Assembly: GCA_964578835.1 (NCBI GenBank)
Contig: CAZOEL010000048.1
Location: 1-53,250, forward strand
Length of the DNA: 53,250 nt
Direction of reading: 5' to 3'
Source of the DNA: CAZOEL01 sp964578835
GTDB lineage: Bacteria > Desulfobacterota > Syntrophobacteria > Syntrophobacterales > Syntrophobacteraceae
The position numbers and the translations under genes are program-made. Each line of letters starts with the position of its first letter. Within the stretch, counting starts at the first letter, position 1. The notes under the pieces are model-generated. The model was not told where the DNA came from. It saw only the letters and a program-made list of their open reading frames with translations, and ran no database searches. Positions 43,093-51,914 of the stretch are shown here, piece after piece.

Positions 43093-43902
43093 TTATCTTA
43101 TTATTGTACGGGGCGAGTGATAGCCGGCGCGCACGGAGACAACGGGAAGAACCATGCATTTTTTTCCGAGCACGGTTCCCGGATTGGTGACTGTATTGCA
43201 CCCTATCTCCACGCCATCGCCAATGACGGCTCCGAATTTGCGCAAGCCTGAATCGATCGTATTGCCCTCTACAGGGACGCGAACGGAGCTCCCTCGGATC
43301 TTGAGGTTGGCCAGTTTCGTACCAGCCCCGAGGTTACACTCTCCTCCCAGGATGCTATCGCCGAGATAGGCGAAATGGCCCGCTTTTGCGCCATTGAGCA
43401 TTATGGTGGACTTCATCTCCGTAGTGTGTCCTACAACGCAACGATCTCCCACTATGCACTTGCCGCGGATATAGGCGCCCTGCCGCACTTCCGTGTGAGA
43501 GCCGATAATGGTCGGTCCCTTTATGAGCGCCCCCGGCTCTACAACGGCCCCCGGCCCCAGAAAAATCCGATCGTCCCAAAGCACGCTTCCGGCGTAGACA
43601 ACCGCGGCATCCGTCGTTTCCTCTTCGCCTATTCTCACTTTGAAGGCTCCCTTGGTGACGTCTCCGCCAAGGATTTCGAAGCCTTCGTAGAAGACTTCGC
43701 CGCGCCACAGCGCCGCAGTTCGGGGGAGAGGCGCGCCGAAGCAGCCCAGAGATGAGACGTTGCCCCGCAAATGCTCTTTCAGATAAGACTCCAGCTTTCC
43801 GATGGCTTCCCAGACGTAAGAGCAGCCGGAAAAAAGGCTCCGGTGCTCGAAAGAGCCGAGGTCGAAAAACGCTTCAGCACGCAAGAAATCGAGCTCATCC
43901 AT
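43093..43902 (-). CDS. Hexapeptide-repeat (left-handed beta-helix) acyltransferase-like protein
   Basis: A 269-residue protein whose residues about 100-265 are hexapeptide repeats with the [LIV]-G-x4 pattern (IFLGPGAVVEPGALIKG, YIRGKCIVGDRCVVG, SILGGECNLGAGT, GDGVEIGCNTVTNPGTVLG). This is similar to the acetyltransferase half of GlmU-type proteins. The first 95 residues are not a nucleotidyltransferase domain, as no GxGTRM signature is seen. It may acylate a sugar or be a structural relative. It lies 3 bases from the CoA-binding gene on the same strand, which suggests co-expression. Confidence 0.85.
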   Translation of the reverse strand: MDELDFLRAEAFFDLGSFEHRSLFSGCSYVWEAIGKLESYLKEHLRGNVSSLGCFGAPLPRTAALWRGEVFYEGFEILGGDVTKGAFKVRIGEEETTDAAVVYAGSVLWDDRIFLGPGAVVEPGALIKGPTIIGSHTEVRQGAYIRGKCIVGDRCVVGHTTEMKSTIMLNGAKAGHFAYLGDSILGGECNLGAGTKLANLKIRGSSVRVPVEGNTIDSGLRKFGAVIGDGVEIGCNTVTNPGTVLGKKCMVLPVVSVRAGYHSPRTIIR

Positions 43903-43905
43903 ATT

Positions 43906-44337
43906 TCAACCACCCATCCTGAAATGCTCGACCTTGATGCACTTGTCCATCACCACGGAAAGGCCCGCTTTGCGAGCTTTTTCGGCGGCTCCATCATGAG
44001 CCAGGCCAAGCTGCATCCAAACGCAATCAGCCCCCACTTCCACGGCTTCATCCACAATCGCCGGGATGGCCTCTACATTTCTAAAGATATCCACAACATC
44101 GATATGCTCCCGAACGGCCTTCAGATCGGGATAACAGGGCTCGCCGAGCACTTCCTTGTACTTAGGATTAACCGGAATCATTCGGTATCCATGTTCCTTC
44201 AAATACTTCGCCACCATGTGGCTGTCGCGCTCGGGCTTATGGGAAACGCCGACAACGGCGACGGTTTTCGCCTGTTTGAGGATCCGAACGATTTCCTCAT
44301 CGACTGTATTCTTTTCGGGCGCTTGGCTCTCGATCAT
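43906..44337 (-). CDS. CoA-binding domain protein (YccU-like)
   Basis: A 143-residue Rossmann-fold protein. The nucleotide/CoA-binding start is VAVVGVSHKPERDSHMVA, followed by IPVNPKYKEVLGEPCYP, and WMQLGLAHDGAAEKARKAG with a Cys-containing VMDKCIKVEH at the end. Small proteins of this family bind CoA but have no known reaction. It is upstream of the hexapeptide-repeat gene with a 3-base gap and is probably translated with it. GGAGC lies just before the ATG. Confidence 0.9.
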   Translation of the reverse strand: MIESQAPEKNTVDEEIVRILKQAKTVAVVGVSHKPERDSHMVAKYLKEHGYRMIPVNPKYKEVLGEPCYPDLKAVREHIDVVDIFRNVEAIPAIVDEAVEVGADCVWMQLGLAHDGAAEKARKAGLSVVMDKCIKVEHFRMGG

Positions 44338-44471
44338 TTTTCGGCTCCTTTTCTCTGGTTTTAGTCTAAGATAGGCTAAAGAATCTGAGGGGTCAAGCCG
44401 TTAAGTAAGGTAAGCAAAGTCGTTGTGGCGCAGTCGGGAGGCCGCGCCACAACGGGGTTCGCCATAAGTGG

Positions 44472-46133
44472 GTGTCTCCGATAATGGCGTCTCAACTCTT
44501 ATGCGCGCTAACCAACAATTGGAGTGTAAAGAAAGTCGTGTATCATATAAATCCCTTATGGGTTCCATATCTTCTGGTTGCTTTAGGTTTCATTCTTGGG
44601 GCGCTTTCCACATGGCTTCTTCATGGGCTGCAAACGCGCCGGAATTATGAACGGGCGCTGACGAGCCTGGAAATTGACTGCGGGGCGCTCAAGGAGAGAC
44701 TCATCGGAAAAGATCAACAACTCGAGGCGCTCAGGAATTCCCTGGCGGGCCATCTTTCAGAGGCTTCGAAGCTGAGGGATGAATTGAAGATAGCTTCAGA
44801 AAAGAGGGCCGCCGCGGAGGAAAGAAACCAGCGCATTCCGGAACTGGTTGCCCTTGTCAGGCGGAAAGAAGAAGCTATAGCCGTGCTTCAGCAAGAGAGC
44901 TCCGACCTTAGAGCGAATCTCTCCCAAGTGGAGACCAAGCTTGCTGACGAAAGGAAGGGATTTGAAGAAAAGATCGCCATCCTCAACGACGCCAAGGCGC
45001 AGCTTTCTGATATGTTCAAAGCTCTCTCGGCGGATGCCCTGAAAAGCAGCGGCGAGTCTTTCCTCGAACTGGCCACGACTGCGCTTGGCGGCTACCAGGA
45101 GAGCGCCCGACGAGATCTCGACGCGCGCCGGACGGCGATCCACGAATTGATCAGGCCCATAAGCGCTTCCCTCGAGAAGGTCGATTTCAGGATCAAAGAA
45201 ATCGAGCAGGCGCGGACGACGGCTTATGTTGGCTTGAGCGAACAGGTGAAATTGCTCGCTCGCACCCAGAACGAGCTTCACCGCGAAACAGCGAGTCTGG
45301 TGCAGGCCCTGCGCGCTCCCGTGGTCCGCGGCCGTTGGGGTGAAATCCAGCTCAAGCGCGTTGTCGAAATCGCCGGTATGGTGGAGTATTGCGATTTTGT
45401 GCAGCAGGAGTCGAGCGATTCTGAAAACGGGCGTTTGAGGCCGGACATGATCGTCAAGCTCCCCAACAACAAGCTGGTGATCGTCGATTCCAAGGCTCCC
45501 CTTCAGGCGTATCTCGAAGCTGTAGAGGCCAGGGAAGAGCCGCTTCGCTGCGAAAAGCTAAAGCAGCATGCCCGACACATCCGGGCGCATCTTTCCCAGC
45601 TCAGCAGCAAGGCCTATTGGGAGCAGTTCGGACAAACCCCCGAGTTTACCGTCTTGTTCCTACCGGGGGAGGCCTTCTTCAGCGCGGCTCTCGAGCACGA
45701 TCCCGCTCTCATCGAGTACGGAGTTGAAAGAAGCGTCATACTCGCCACCCCGACCACGCTGATCGCCCTTTTGCGGTCGGTGGCCCATGGGTGGAAACAA
45801 GAGCGACTGGCGGAAAACGCCATGGCGATAAGCGAGCTTGGCAAAACGCTCTATGATCGCATTCGAACGTTTGTGGGAAATTTTTCAGAGATAAAGAAAG
45901 GCCTGGATCGTGCGGTAGAAGGATACAACAGGGCGGTTGGGTCAATGGAAGGCCGCGTTCTCGTTGCCGCAAGGAAGTTCAAAGAGCTTGGGTCTTATGG
46001 CGGTGATGAGATTGAAGTTCTTGAACAGATTGACAAAAATACCAGATCTGTGCAATGCTTCAAAACGATCCCGGATTTGGATAAGAACGATTCGTTGAGC
46101 GGCATCGATAGGAATCACGAAAACTGGGACTAG
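44472..46133 (+). CDS. rmuC: RmuC-family DNA recombination protein
   Basis: A protein of about 550 residues with a single N-terminal membrane segment (WVPYLLVALGFILGALSTWLL), a long coiled coil (about 60-230) and the RmuC nuclease-like domain (about 230-500) with RGRWGEIQLKRVVEIAGM, DMIVKLPNNKLVIVDSKAPL and FTVLFLPGEAFFSAAL. RmuC limits rearrangements at inverted repeats in E. coli. The start is not fixed: GTG at 44472 gives 553 residues, an ATG at 44484 and a GTG at 44538 (GGAG 14 bases upstream) are alternatives. It is interesting that the window is rich in inverted repeats, but no link is shown. Confidence 0.9.
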   Translation: MSPIMASQLLCALTNNWSVKKVVYHINPLWVPYLLVALGFILGALSTWLLHGLQTRRNYERALTSLEIDCGALKERLIGKDQQLEALRNSLAGHLSEASKLRDELKIASEKRAAAEERNQRIPELVALVRRKEEAIAVLQQESSDLRANLSQVETKLADERKGFEEKIAILNDAKAQLSDMFKALSADALKSSGESFLELATTALGGYQESARRDLDARRTAIHELIRPISASLEKVDFRIKEIEQARTTAYVGLSEQVKLLARTQNELHRETASLVQALRAPVVRGRWGEIQLKRVVEIAGMVEYCDFVQQESSDSENGRLRPDMIVKLPNNKLVIVDSKAPLQAYLEAVEAREEPLRCEKLKQHARHIRAHLSQLSSKAYWEQFGQTPEFTVLFLPGEAFFSAALEHDPALIEYGVERSVILATPTTLIALLRSVAHGWKQERLAENAMAISELGKTLYDRIRTFVGNFSEIKKGLDRAVEGYNRAVGSMEGRVLVAARKFKELGSYGGDEIEVLEQIDKNTRSVQCFKTIPDLDKNDSLSGIDRNHENWD

Positions 46134-46316
46134 CATCTGTAGGACTCTGCGTTATAAATAGGAAGAACGTGTCAGGAGAAACTGCTTTTTTCGGCGAAGG
46201 TCAAGCCCGGGCCATTCCCTCCGTGGAATGCTCCCGTGGCTGCTGATGCCAACGACCTTCCGGCGGTCGATCGATAACAACGCCTGCTTATGCATAAACG
46301 AATTGGAGTGACAGGG

Positions 46317-47474
46317 GTGGAGAAATCGCTGTGTGCGCTGGTGGTTGAAGACAACACTCCCATGCGCAGCATGCTCAGAAAAATGCTCGCTCAGATGAGA
46401 TATTTTATCAACATCGAAGAGGCAGCCGACGGCGAAGAGGCTTGGGAGAAGTTAAACAGGCAGACTTTCGATCTCGTCATATGCGACATCAACATGCCGC
46501 GCCTCGACGGGATTGGCCTGCTAAAGCGCTGTCGCGCCGTTGCCAGCCTGAAAGACCTGCCGTTTCTGATGATTTCGGGGGAATCAGTCCAAGAGATGGT
46601 TGCCTTCGTCGGAGAATGGGGCGCCAACGACTACATCATCAAACCTTTCTCCTACACGGTGCTCAAGCAGCGGGTGGAGACGATCTTCGAAAAATTGCGC
46701 GATCCCGAGGAGACTCTCTATAGGCAGGTCGAGCGGTTAAAAGATTCGGGGCATCCCGAAGATGCGCTGGACAAGATAGAGCAGTTTGAGAAGGTAATGC
46801 CTACCCCGAAGGTCAAATGGATGAACCTTAAAGGCGAGTGCCTGATGGCCTTGAATAGAGTGGAGGAGGCTGCCGAGCATTTTGAACAGGCGCTGCTGCT
46901 TTCGGAAGTCTACCTGCCCGCCCACAAGAATTACGCCGTAGCGCAACAGAAGATGGGAAATTCCGAGAAAGCCATCGAAGCCCTGGAAAAGGCGGACAGC
47001 CTTAGTCCCATGGATCTCGATAGAAAGCTCACGCTCGGAAAGCTCCTGCTCCAGTCTGACCGTCAGGATGAAGGAAAAGCTCTGCTTGAAAAAGCGCTGA
47101 AGCTTTCCCCTCCGGACGAAAGAGAATCCAACCGGCTCAAGGTGGCGGAAGCTTTTCTGGAACATAATTGCTTTGCTGAAGCTGAAAAGCTGTTCATCAG
47201 GGCGCTCAAAGACGACCCCAAGAAAATCGAAACGTACAACCGGCTTGGAATCGCGCTCAGACGTCAAGGAAAGTATGCGGAAGCGGAAAAGCATTACAAT
47301 CGCGCCCTATTTTATCATCCTGACAATCCGGCCATTTTATACAACCTGGGCGTTCTTCACATGAACAAGCAAGAGAAGCAATCAGCCGTCGAGCTCTTCA
47401 AAAAAGTGCTCAAGATCGACCCCGGCTTCTCAAAAGCAAGGGAAATGCTGAAGCGTATGGCGCAAGATCGGTGA
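46317..47474 (+). CDS. Response regulator with TPR domain
   Basis: A protein of about 385 residues. The N-terminal receiver (about 1-120) has ALVVEDNTP, phosphoacceptor Asp in LVICDINMPRLDG and Lys in YIIKPFSY. The rest (about 140-385) is a run of tetratricopeptide repeats (AEEHFEQALLLSE, KAIEALEKADSL, AEKHYNRALFYHPDNPAILYNLG). It probably transmits phosphorylation to protein-protein contacts rather than to DNA. The GTG at 46317 has GGAG 10 bases upstream; an in-frame ATG at 46290 lacks a ribosome-binding site. No kinase gene is adjacent. Confidence 0.87.
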   Translation: MEKSLCALVVEDNTPMRSMLRKMLAQMRYFINIEEAADGEEAWEKLNRQTFDLVICDINMPRLDGIGLLKRCRAVASLKDLPFLMISGESVQEMVAFVGEWGANDYIIKPFSYTVLKQRVETIFEKLRDPEETLYRQVERLKDSGHPEDALDKIEQFEKVMPTPKVKWMNLKGECLMALNRVEEAAEHFEQALLLSEVYLPAHKNYAVAQQKMGNSEKAIEALEKADSLSPMDLDRKLTLGKLLLQSDRQDEGKALLEKALKLSPPDERESNRLKVAEAFLEHNCFAEAEKLFIRALKDDPKKIETYNRLGIALRRQGKYAEAEKHYNRALFYHPDNPAILYNLGVLHMNKQEKQSAVELFKKVLKIDPGFSKAREMLKRMAQDR

Positions 47475-47543
47475 ATGGGTGAAAAAGAATAAGGGAATAG
47501 AAAAAAACGGAGCTGATGGAAGACGCAAAGATTAGGAGTTTCG

Positions 47544-47601
47544 AAGGGGGAGCCAAGATTGCCGATTGTGGAAATCATCTTGTCTCCCGCCTTCGTTGAG
47601 C
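47544..47601 (+). terminator. Possible terminator after the receiver-TPR gene
   Basis: An imperfect long inverted repeat (CGAAGG...CAAGAT/ATCTTG...CCTTCG) is followed by TTTTT. Pairing has several mismatches, so strength is uncertain. Confidence 0.4.
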
Positions 47602-47607
47602 TGTTTT

Positions 47608-47808
47608 TCAGGATAGAAACCTTTTCTTCAGATCATCCCAGGGAGCAAAAAGCGCAAACAGTACGGCCGAAATGAGATAAATGGCCAGAATGGAAATGGG
47701 AAAGGTCAGGTAAAGCAAAGCATAAAGGGGAAAGAGAACTGCGAAAGACAGGGCCAATTTGACGCCCACCTCTATCCATTTGTTTTTTTGATCCTGCATC
47801 TCGTCCAT
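47608..47808 (-). CDS. Small two-helix membrane protein
   Basis: A 66-residue protein with two membrane segments (VGVKLALSFAVLFPLYALLYL and PISILAIYLISAVLFALFA), a charged N terminus (DEMQDQKNKW) and a basic C terminus (DDLKKRF). No family recognised. The ATG at 47808 has GGAGTCT upstream; an earlier in-frame ATG at 47832 would add 8 residues. Standing alone, it is accepted because of the ribosome-binding site and membrane-protein pattern. Confidence 0.62.
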   Translation of the reverse strand: MDEMQDQKNKWIEVGVKLALSFAVLFPLYALLYLTFPISILAIYLISAVLFALFAPWDDLKKRFLS

Positions 47809-48281
47809 TATTAGACTCCATTCTTCAATCAATGAATAAATCCGGGATATGCGACAATGCGGCGACCGAGGCTGGATGCCCGCAACCGGCCTTTAAGAGT
47901 CTTCCGCCGCAACCTCCCGCGCTCCTTTATGTCGCCATTAGAACACCTGTATATTCGTTCGCACGCCAACATATTCGAGTTGTTTCGATTTTGCAAGGAG
48001 AATGGCCCCAGTGTGACCTTTTTTTCACAATTTCTTCATTCTGCAAGCCTTGACGGGCGCTGGGAGAATCGTTTACAAGACCGGGTCAAAGATGGATTCT
48101 CCAAAGATTACCCAATCTTTAGGGTTGCAAGGCGCCAACCGTTTGTGTATATAAGCACATGAGTCAATAGTTCGGTTTGGCAGACTTTGCGCCTACATAC
48201 AAATAATCCTGGACCTTTTGGAGATTGCGCCCAATCGCTGGTGGGATTCTCGATATTTTTAATCAGCCTAGGAGGATAAGC
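47809..48281. other. Gene-free stretch upstream of qmoABC
   Basis: It contains the candidate qmo promoter at 48125-48153. A 101-codon frame at 47857-48162 has no family resemblance. APS reductase genes are not present here. Confidence 0.55.
48125..48153 (+). promoter_or_regulatory. Candidate sigma-70 promoter of qmoABC
   Basis: TTGCAA (48125-48130), a 17-base spacer and TATATA (48148-48153) match 4 of 6 at each box. A start near 48160 gives a leader of about 120 bases before qmoA. Confidence 0.45.
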
Positions 48282-49547
48282 ATGGCAAACGCAGTAACGC
48301 AAAGTATTCTGGTGGTCGGAGGCGGTATGAGCGGGCTCACTGCCGCCGTCGAAGCAGCAGAAGCGGGCCACGAAGTCTATCTCGTTGAAAAGAATCCGTA
48401 TATCGGAGGGCGGGTGGCCCAGCTTCATCAGTATTTTCCCAAGTTGTGTCCTCCATACTGTGGTCTGGAGATCAACTTTCGCCGCGTCAAAAGCAACCCC
48501 AAATTCCATTTCTTCACAATGGCCGAAGTGGAGCAAATCTCCGGCGCAGAAGGCGATTGGGATGTCTCTATCAAGTTGGCGCCCCGCTATGTGAACGACA
48601 AGTGCACAGTGTGCGGCAAGTGCGCCGAGGCGTGTTCAATGGAGATCGACAATCCTTTCAACTACGGGATGGACAAAGTGAAGGCCGCCTATCTGCCTCA
48701 TGATATGGCGTTCCCCATGAAGTTCGTTCTCGACCCGGCATTGGTGAAGAGCAGCGAGGCGCAGAAAGTCAAAGACGCATGCCCCTACGGCGCCATAGAT
48801 CTGGCGATGGAGCCCAGAACTCTTGACCTGAAGGTCGGCTCCATAGTGTGGGCCACCGGCTGGAAACCCTATGACATGGCCAAGCTCGATGCCTATGGCT
48901 CCGGCAAATACCCCAACGTGGTCAACAATGTCATGATGGAGCGCCTTGCCGCTTTCAACGGCCCCACCGCCGGCAAAATCCTTCGTCCTTCAGACGGCAA
49001 AGAGCCTCAAACCATAGCGTTCGTGCAGTGCGCCGGGTCCCGCGATGAAAACCATCTCCCCTTCTGCTCCACAATCTGCTGCATGGCGTCCATGAAACAG
49101 GCGACTTATGTCCGCGAACAATACCCCGACGCGAAAATCTACATCTTCTATATCGACATCCGCGCCATGGATCGCCTCGAAGATTTCTATCAGAAAGTGA
49201 AGCAAGATGAGAACGTCATCTTCTTCAAGGGCAAAGTCGCCAAAATCGAACAGGACAACGCCACCAAGAACCTGGTGCTGCGCGTCGAAGACACCACGAC
49301 CGCCAAGCTGCACGAGATGACCATGGATCTGGTGGTGCTTGCCACCGGAATGCAGCCAACCACTTCCGAATCGCCAGTCCCGGCATCTTCGGTGGCTTAT
49401 GACGACTATGGATTCATGACTTCGCTGGACGCCACGCCGGGCCTATGCTCCGCCGGTTGCACGAGAACTCCCGCAGGCGTTTCAGAATCGGTTCAAGATG
49501 GCACGGGAGCGGCTCTTAAAGCCATCCAATCCGTTGCGAGGAGGTAA
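48282..49547 (+). CDS. qmoA: Quinone-interacting membrane-bound oxidoreductase subunit A
   Basis: A 421-residue flavoprotein related to HdrA. QmoA is a soluble subunit of the QmoABC complex, which exchanges electrons between menaquinol and APS reductase during sulfate respiration. The FAD-binding start is ILVVGGGMSGLTAAVEAAE with the ribose-binding Glu in LVEKNPYIGG; a Cys-rich motif KCTVCGKCAEAC lies near residues 107-118; a C-terminal flavin motif is near VLATGMQP. The start at 48282 has TAGGAGG upstream. The stop is 8 bases before qmoB. No apr or sat gene precedes it, so the operon is separate from aprAB at this locus. Confidence 0.95.
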   Translation: MANAVTQSILVVGGGMSGLTAAVEAAEAGHEVYLVEKNPYIGGRVAQLHQYFPKLCPPYCGLEINFRRVKSNPKFHFFTMAEVEQISGAEGDWDVSIKLAPRYVNDKCTVCGKCAEACSMEIDNPFNYGMDKVKAAYLPHDMAFPMKFVLDPALVKSSEAQKVKDACPYGAIDLAMEPRTLDLKVGSIVWATGWKPYDMAKLDAYGSGKYPNVVNNVMMERLAAFNGPTAGKILRPSDGKEPQTIAFVQCAGSRDENHLPFCSTICCMASMKQATYVREQYPDAKIYIFYIDIRAMDRLEDFYQKVKQDENVIFFKGKVAKIEQDNATKNLVLRVEDTTTAKLHEMTMDLVVLATGMQPTTSESPVPASSVAYDDYGFMTSLDATPGLCSAGCTRTPAGVSESVQDGTGAALKAIQSVARR

Positions 49548-49555
49548 AAACTCAT

Positions 49556-51769
49556 ATGGATAAAAAGATAGCAGCATATATTTGTACGGGATGTGGCATA
49601 GGAGACGCCCTGGACGTGGAGGCCCTCAGCTCGGTCGCCACGGGCGAGTGCAAGGCTGAGCTTTGCAAGACGCATCCCAATTTGTGCAGCCAGGAAGGCG
49701 TTCAACTGATTAAAGACGATATCGCCAAGGAAGGCGCGAATACTCTGATGATCGCGGCATGCTCGCCACGCGTCATGTATGACGTCTTCAGCTTTGAAGG
49801 CTGCGTGATGGACCGCGTCAACCTGCGCGAGCAGGTGGTTTGGTGCCACCCCCCGGGCGACGAGAACACCCAGATGATGGCTGAAGACTACCTTCGCATG
49901 AGCGCGGCCAGAGTGAAGAAGACCGACCTTCCCGAGCCCTATAAGCCGGAGCAGGAAATGTCCAAGGACATCCTGGTGGTGGGCGGCGGTCTCGCAGGCC
50001 TCACAGCTGCGTTGGAAGTGGCCAAGGCCGGTTACCAGGCTATAGTGGTCGAAAAAGAAAAAGAGCTTGGCGGATTCCAGAAGAAAGTCACCACAACGGC
50101 GTGCATGCCCTACAAGGATGTCGCGAAAAACGAGATCGAAGAGCTCGTGGAATCGGTCAAGCAGAACAAGAATATCAAGATCTACACCGGCGCCAAGGTG
50201 GCCTCGCTGAGCGGCGGCCCCTGCGTGTTCGACGTAGCCATCCAGCAAAACGGCGGGACGGCCGAGCACCGGATGGGCGCCGTGGTGCTTGCGGCCGGCT
50301 GGCAGCCCTATGACCCCGCGCAGCTCCCGGCGAAGCTCGGCTACGGCGCATCCCCCAACGTCATCACCAATGTGGCGTTTGAAGAAATCGCCCAATCCGG
50401 CCAGATCACCCGTCCGAGCGACGGCAACTCGGTCAAGAACGTCGCATTCCTGCAGTGCGCCGGACAGCGGGATCCAGCACAGCTCCCCTACTGTTCGTCC
50501 GCATGCTGCGTCACCTCCCTCAAGCAGGCCATCCAGATCAAGCAGCAGGATCGCGACGCGAACGTGTACATCATCTACAAAGAGATGAGAACTCCGGGAC
50601 AGTCCGAGGACATCTACCGGAAAGCCCAGCAGGAAGGCGTCATCTTCATCCGCTGCCAGGATCCCGAAGTTCAGGCCAGTGGAAGCCGCGTCGCAGTGGA
50701 AGCGCATGACGAGCTTCTGGGCGAGAGCGTGCTCATCGACGATCTCGATATGGTCGTGCTCGCAACCGGTATGGTCCCCTCCACCGCATTCGGTGAAGAT
50801 GTGAAGGCGAAAGAGGTAAAAGAGGGCGAACCGGCGGCCGATGTTCCAGCCGACGCCATTCTGGCCTCCGATATCCTGAACTTGCAGTACAGGCAGGGTC
50901 CCGAGCTGCCCGGTTTGAAATACGGCTTTCCCGATTCGCACTTCATCTGCTTTCCGTATGAAAGCCGCCGCACGGGCATCTATGCCGCGGGCTGCGTACG
51001 CCGCCCGATGGGAATCGCCAATACGGTGGAAGACGCAACCGGCGCAGCCATGAAGGCCGTTCAGGCCGTAGAGCTCATCAGCAAAGGCATGGCCGTGCAT
51101 CCGCGCGCGGGCGACACGAGCTATCCCGAGTTCTTCATGCAGCGCTGCACCCAGTGTAAGCGTTGTACGGAAGAATGCCCCTTCGGAGCCATCAACGAAG
51201 ACGAGAAGGGCAACCCGCTGCCCCAACCCACCCGCTGCCGCCGTTGCGGCGTCTGCATGGGCGCTTGCCCCGAGCGCATCATCTCCTTCAAGAACTACTC
51301 GGTTGGCATGATCGGCGACATCATCAAATCGATCAACGTGCCCGACGAATATGAGGAAAAGCCCCGCATCGTGCTGCTCGCGTGCGAAAACGACGCTTAT
51401 CCCGCGCTCGACATGATGGGTCTGCGCCGTATGAACTATAATGCATGGGTGCGCGTGGTTCCGATGCGCTGCCTCGGCTCGATGAACCTCGTCTTCATCG
51501 CCGATGCTCTATCCAAAGGCATCGACGGCGTGCTTCTGCTCGGTTGCCAGCACGGCGACAACTACCAGTGCCACTTTGTCAAGGGCAGCGAGCTTGCCAA
51601 TATCCGACTCAGCAAAGTGAAGGAAACCCTGGATCGCCTCGTGCTCGAATCGGATCGCGTTCGCTTCGAAGCTGTCTCCATCACCGATTACGACACACTG
51701 CCAAAGCTCCTCGACGATTTCGCCGAGAAGCTGGTGGAGATCGGCCCGAACCCCTACAAGGGTTACTAA
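49556..51769 (+). CDS. qmoB: Quinone-interacting membrane-bound oxidoreductase subunit B
   Basis: A 737-residue HdrA-like flavoprotein with a C-terminal MvhD-like domain. The N terminus has CTGCG (Cys10, Cys13); the FAD motif ILVVGGGLAGLTAALE is near residue 142; two 4Fe-4S motifs follow, CTQCKRCTEECP (near 531) and CRRCGVCMGACP; the last 135 residues resemble the small subunit of F420-nonreducing hydrogenase (VLLACEND, MRCLGSMN, LLGCQHGDNYQC). In the complex QmoB is thought to connect QmoA to the membrane subunit. It is 8 bases behind qmoA. A 145-base gap with a strong hairpin separates it from qmoC. Confidence 0.95.
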   Translation: MDKKIAAYICTGCGIGDALDVEALSSVATGECKAELCKTHPNLCSQEGVQLIKDDIAKEGANTLMIAACSPRVMYDVFSFEGCVMDRVNLREQVVWCHPPGDENTQMMAEDYLRMSAARVKKTDLPEPYKPEQEMSKDILVVGGGLAGLTAALEVAKAGYQAIVVEKEKELGGFQKKVTTTACMPYKDVAKNEIEELVESVKQNKNIKIYTGAKVASLSGGPCVFDVAIQQNGGTAEHRMGAVVLAAGWQPYDPAQLPAKLGYGASPNVITNVAFEEIAQSGQITRPSDGNSVKNVAFLQCAGQRDPAQLPYCSSACCVTSLKQAIQIKQQDRDANVYIIYKEMRTPGQSEDIYRKAQQEGVIFIRCQDPEVQASGSRVAVEAHDELLGESVLIDDLDMVVLATGMVPSTAFGEDVKAKEVKEGEPAADVPADAILASDILNLQYRQGPELPGLKYGFPDSHFICFPYESRRTGIYAAGCVRRPMGIANTVEDATGAAMKAVQAVELISKGMAVHPRAGDTSYPEFFMQRCTQCKRCTEECPFGAINEDEKGNPLPQPTRCRRCGVCMGACPERIISFKNYSVGMIGDIIKSINVPDEYEEKPRIVLLACENDAYPALDMMGLRRMNYNAWVRVVPMRCLGSMNLVFIADALSKGIDGVLLLGCQHGDNYQCHFVKGSELANIRLSKVKETLDRLVLESDRVRFEAVSITDYDTLPKLLDDFAEKLVEIGPNPYKGY

Positions 51770-51793
51770 GCAACAAAGCAGTAAACGTATAAA

Positions 51794-51844
51794 GGCGGAC
51801 TTGGCTTCGCGCAAAGCGCTCTTCCGCGCGCAGCCCGGTCCGCC
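51794..51844 (+). promoter_or_regulatory. Hairpin between qmoB and qmoC
   Basis: GGCGGAC (51794-51800) pairs with GTCCGCC (51838-51844), and inner parts GGCT and CGCGC extend the stem with mismatches. There is no T-run, so this is more likely an RNA-processing or stability element, or a weak attenuator, than a full terminator. Confidence 0.6.
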
Positions 51845-51914
51845 CGCAAATATTTTAGTGAATTTATTTTCAAGATTTAGCTGTTGATCACTACGCGATC
51901 AGGAGGCACTAGGG

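Noticed and set aside
47857..48162. 101-codon open frame before qmoA
   Set aside because: Arg/Phe-rich product with no family pattern and no ribosome-binding site; it overlaps the candidate promoter.
48178..48191. Sigma-54-like TGGCAGACTTTGCG upstream of qmoA
   Set aside because: GG and GC are separated by 8 instead of 10 bases, so the -24/-12 spacing is wrong.
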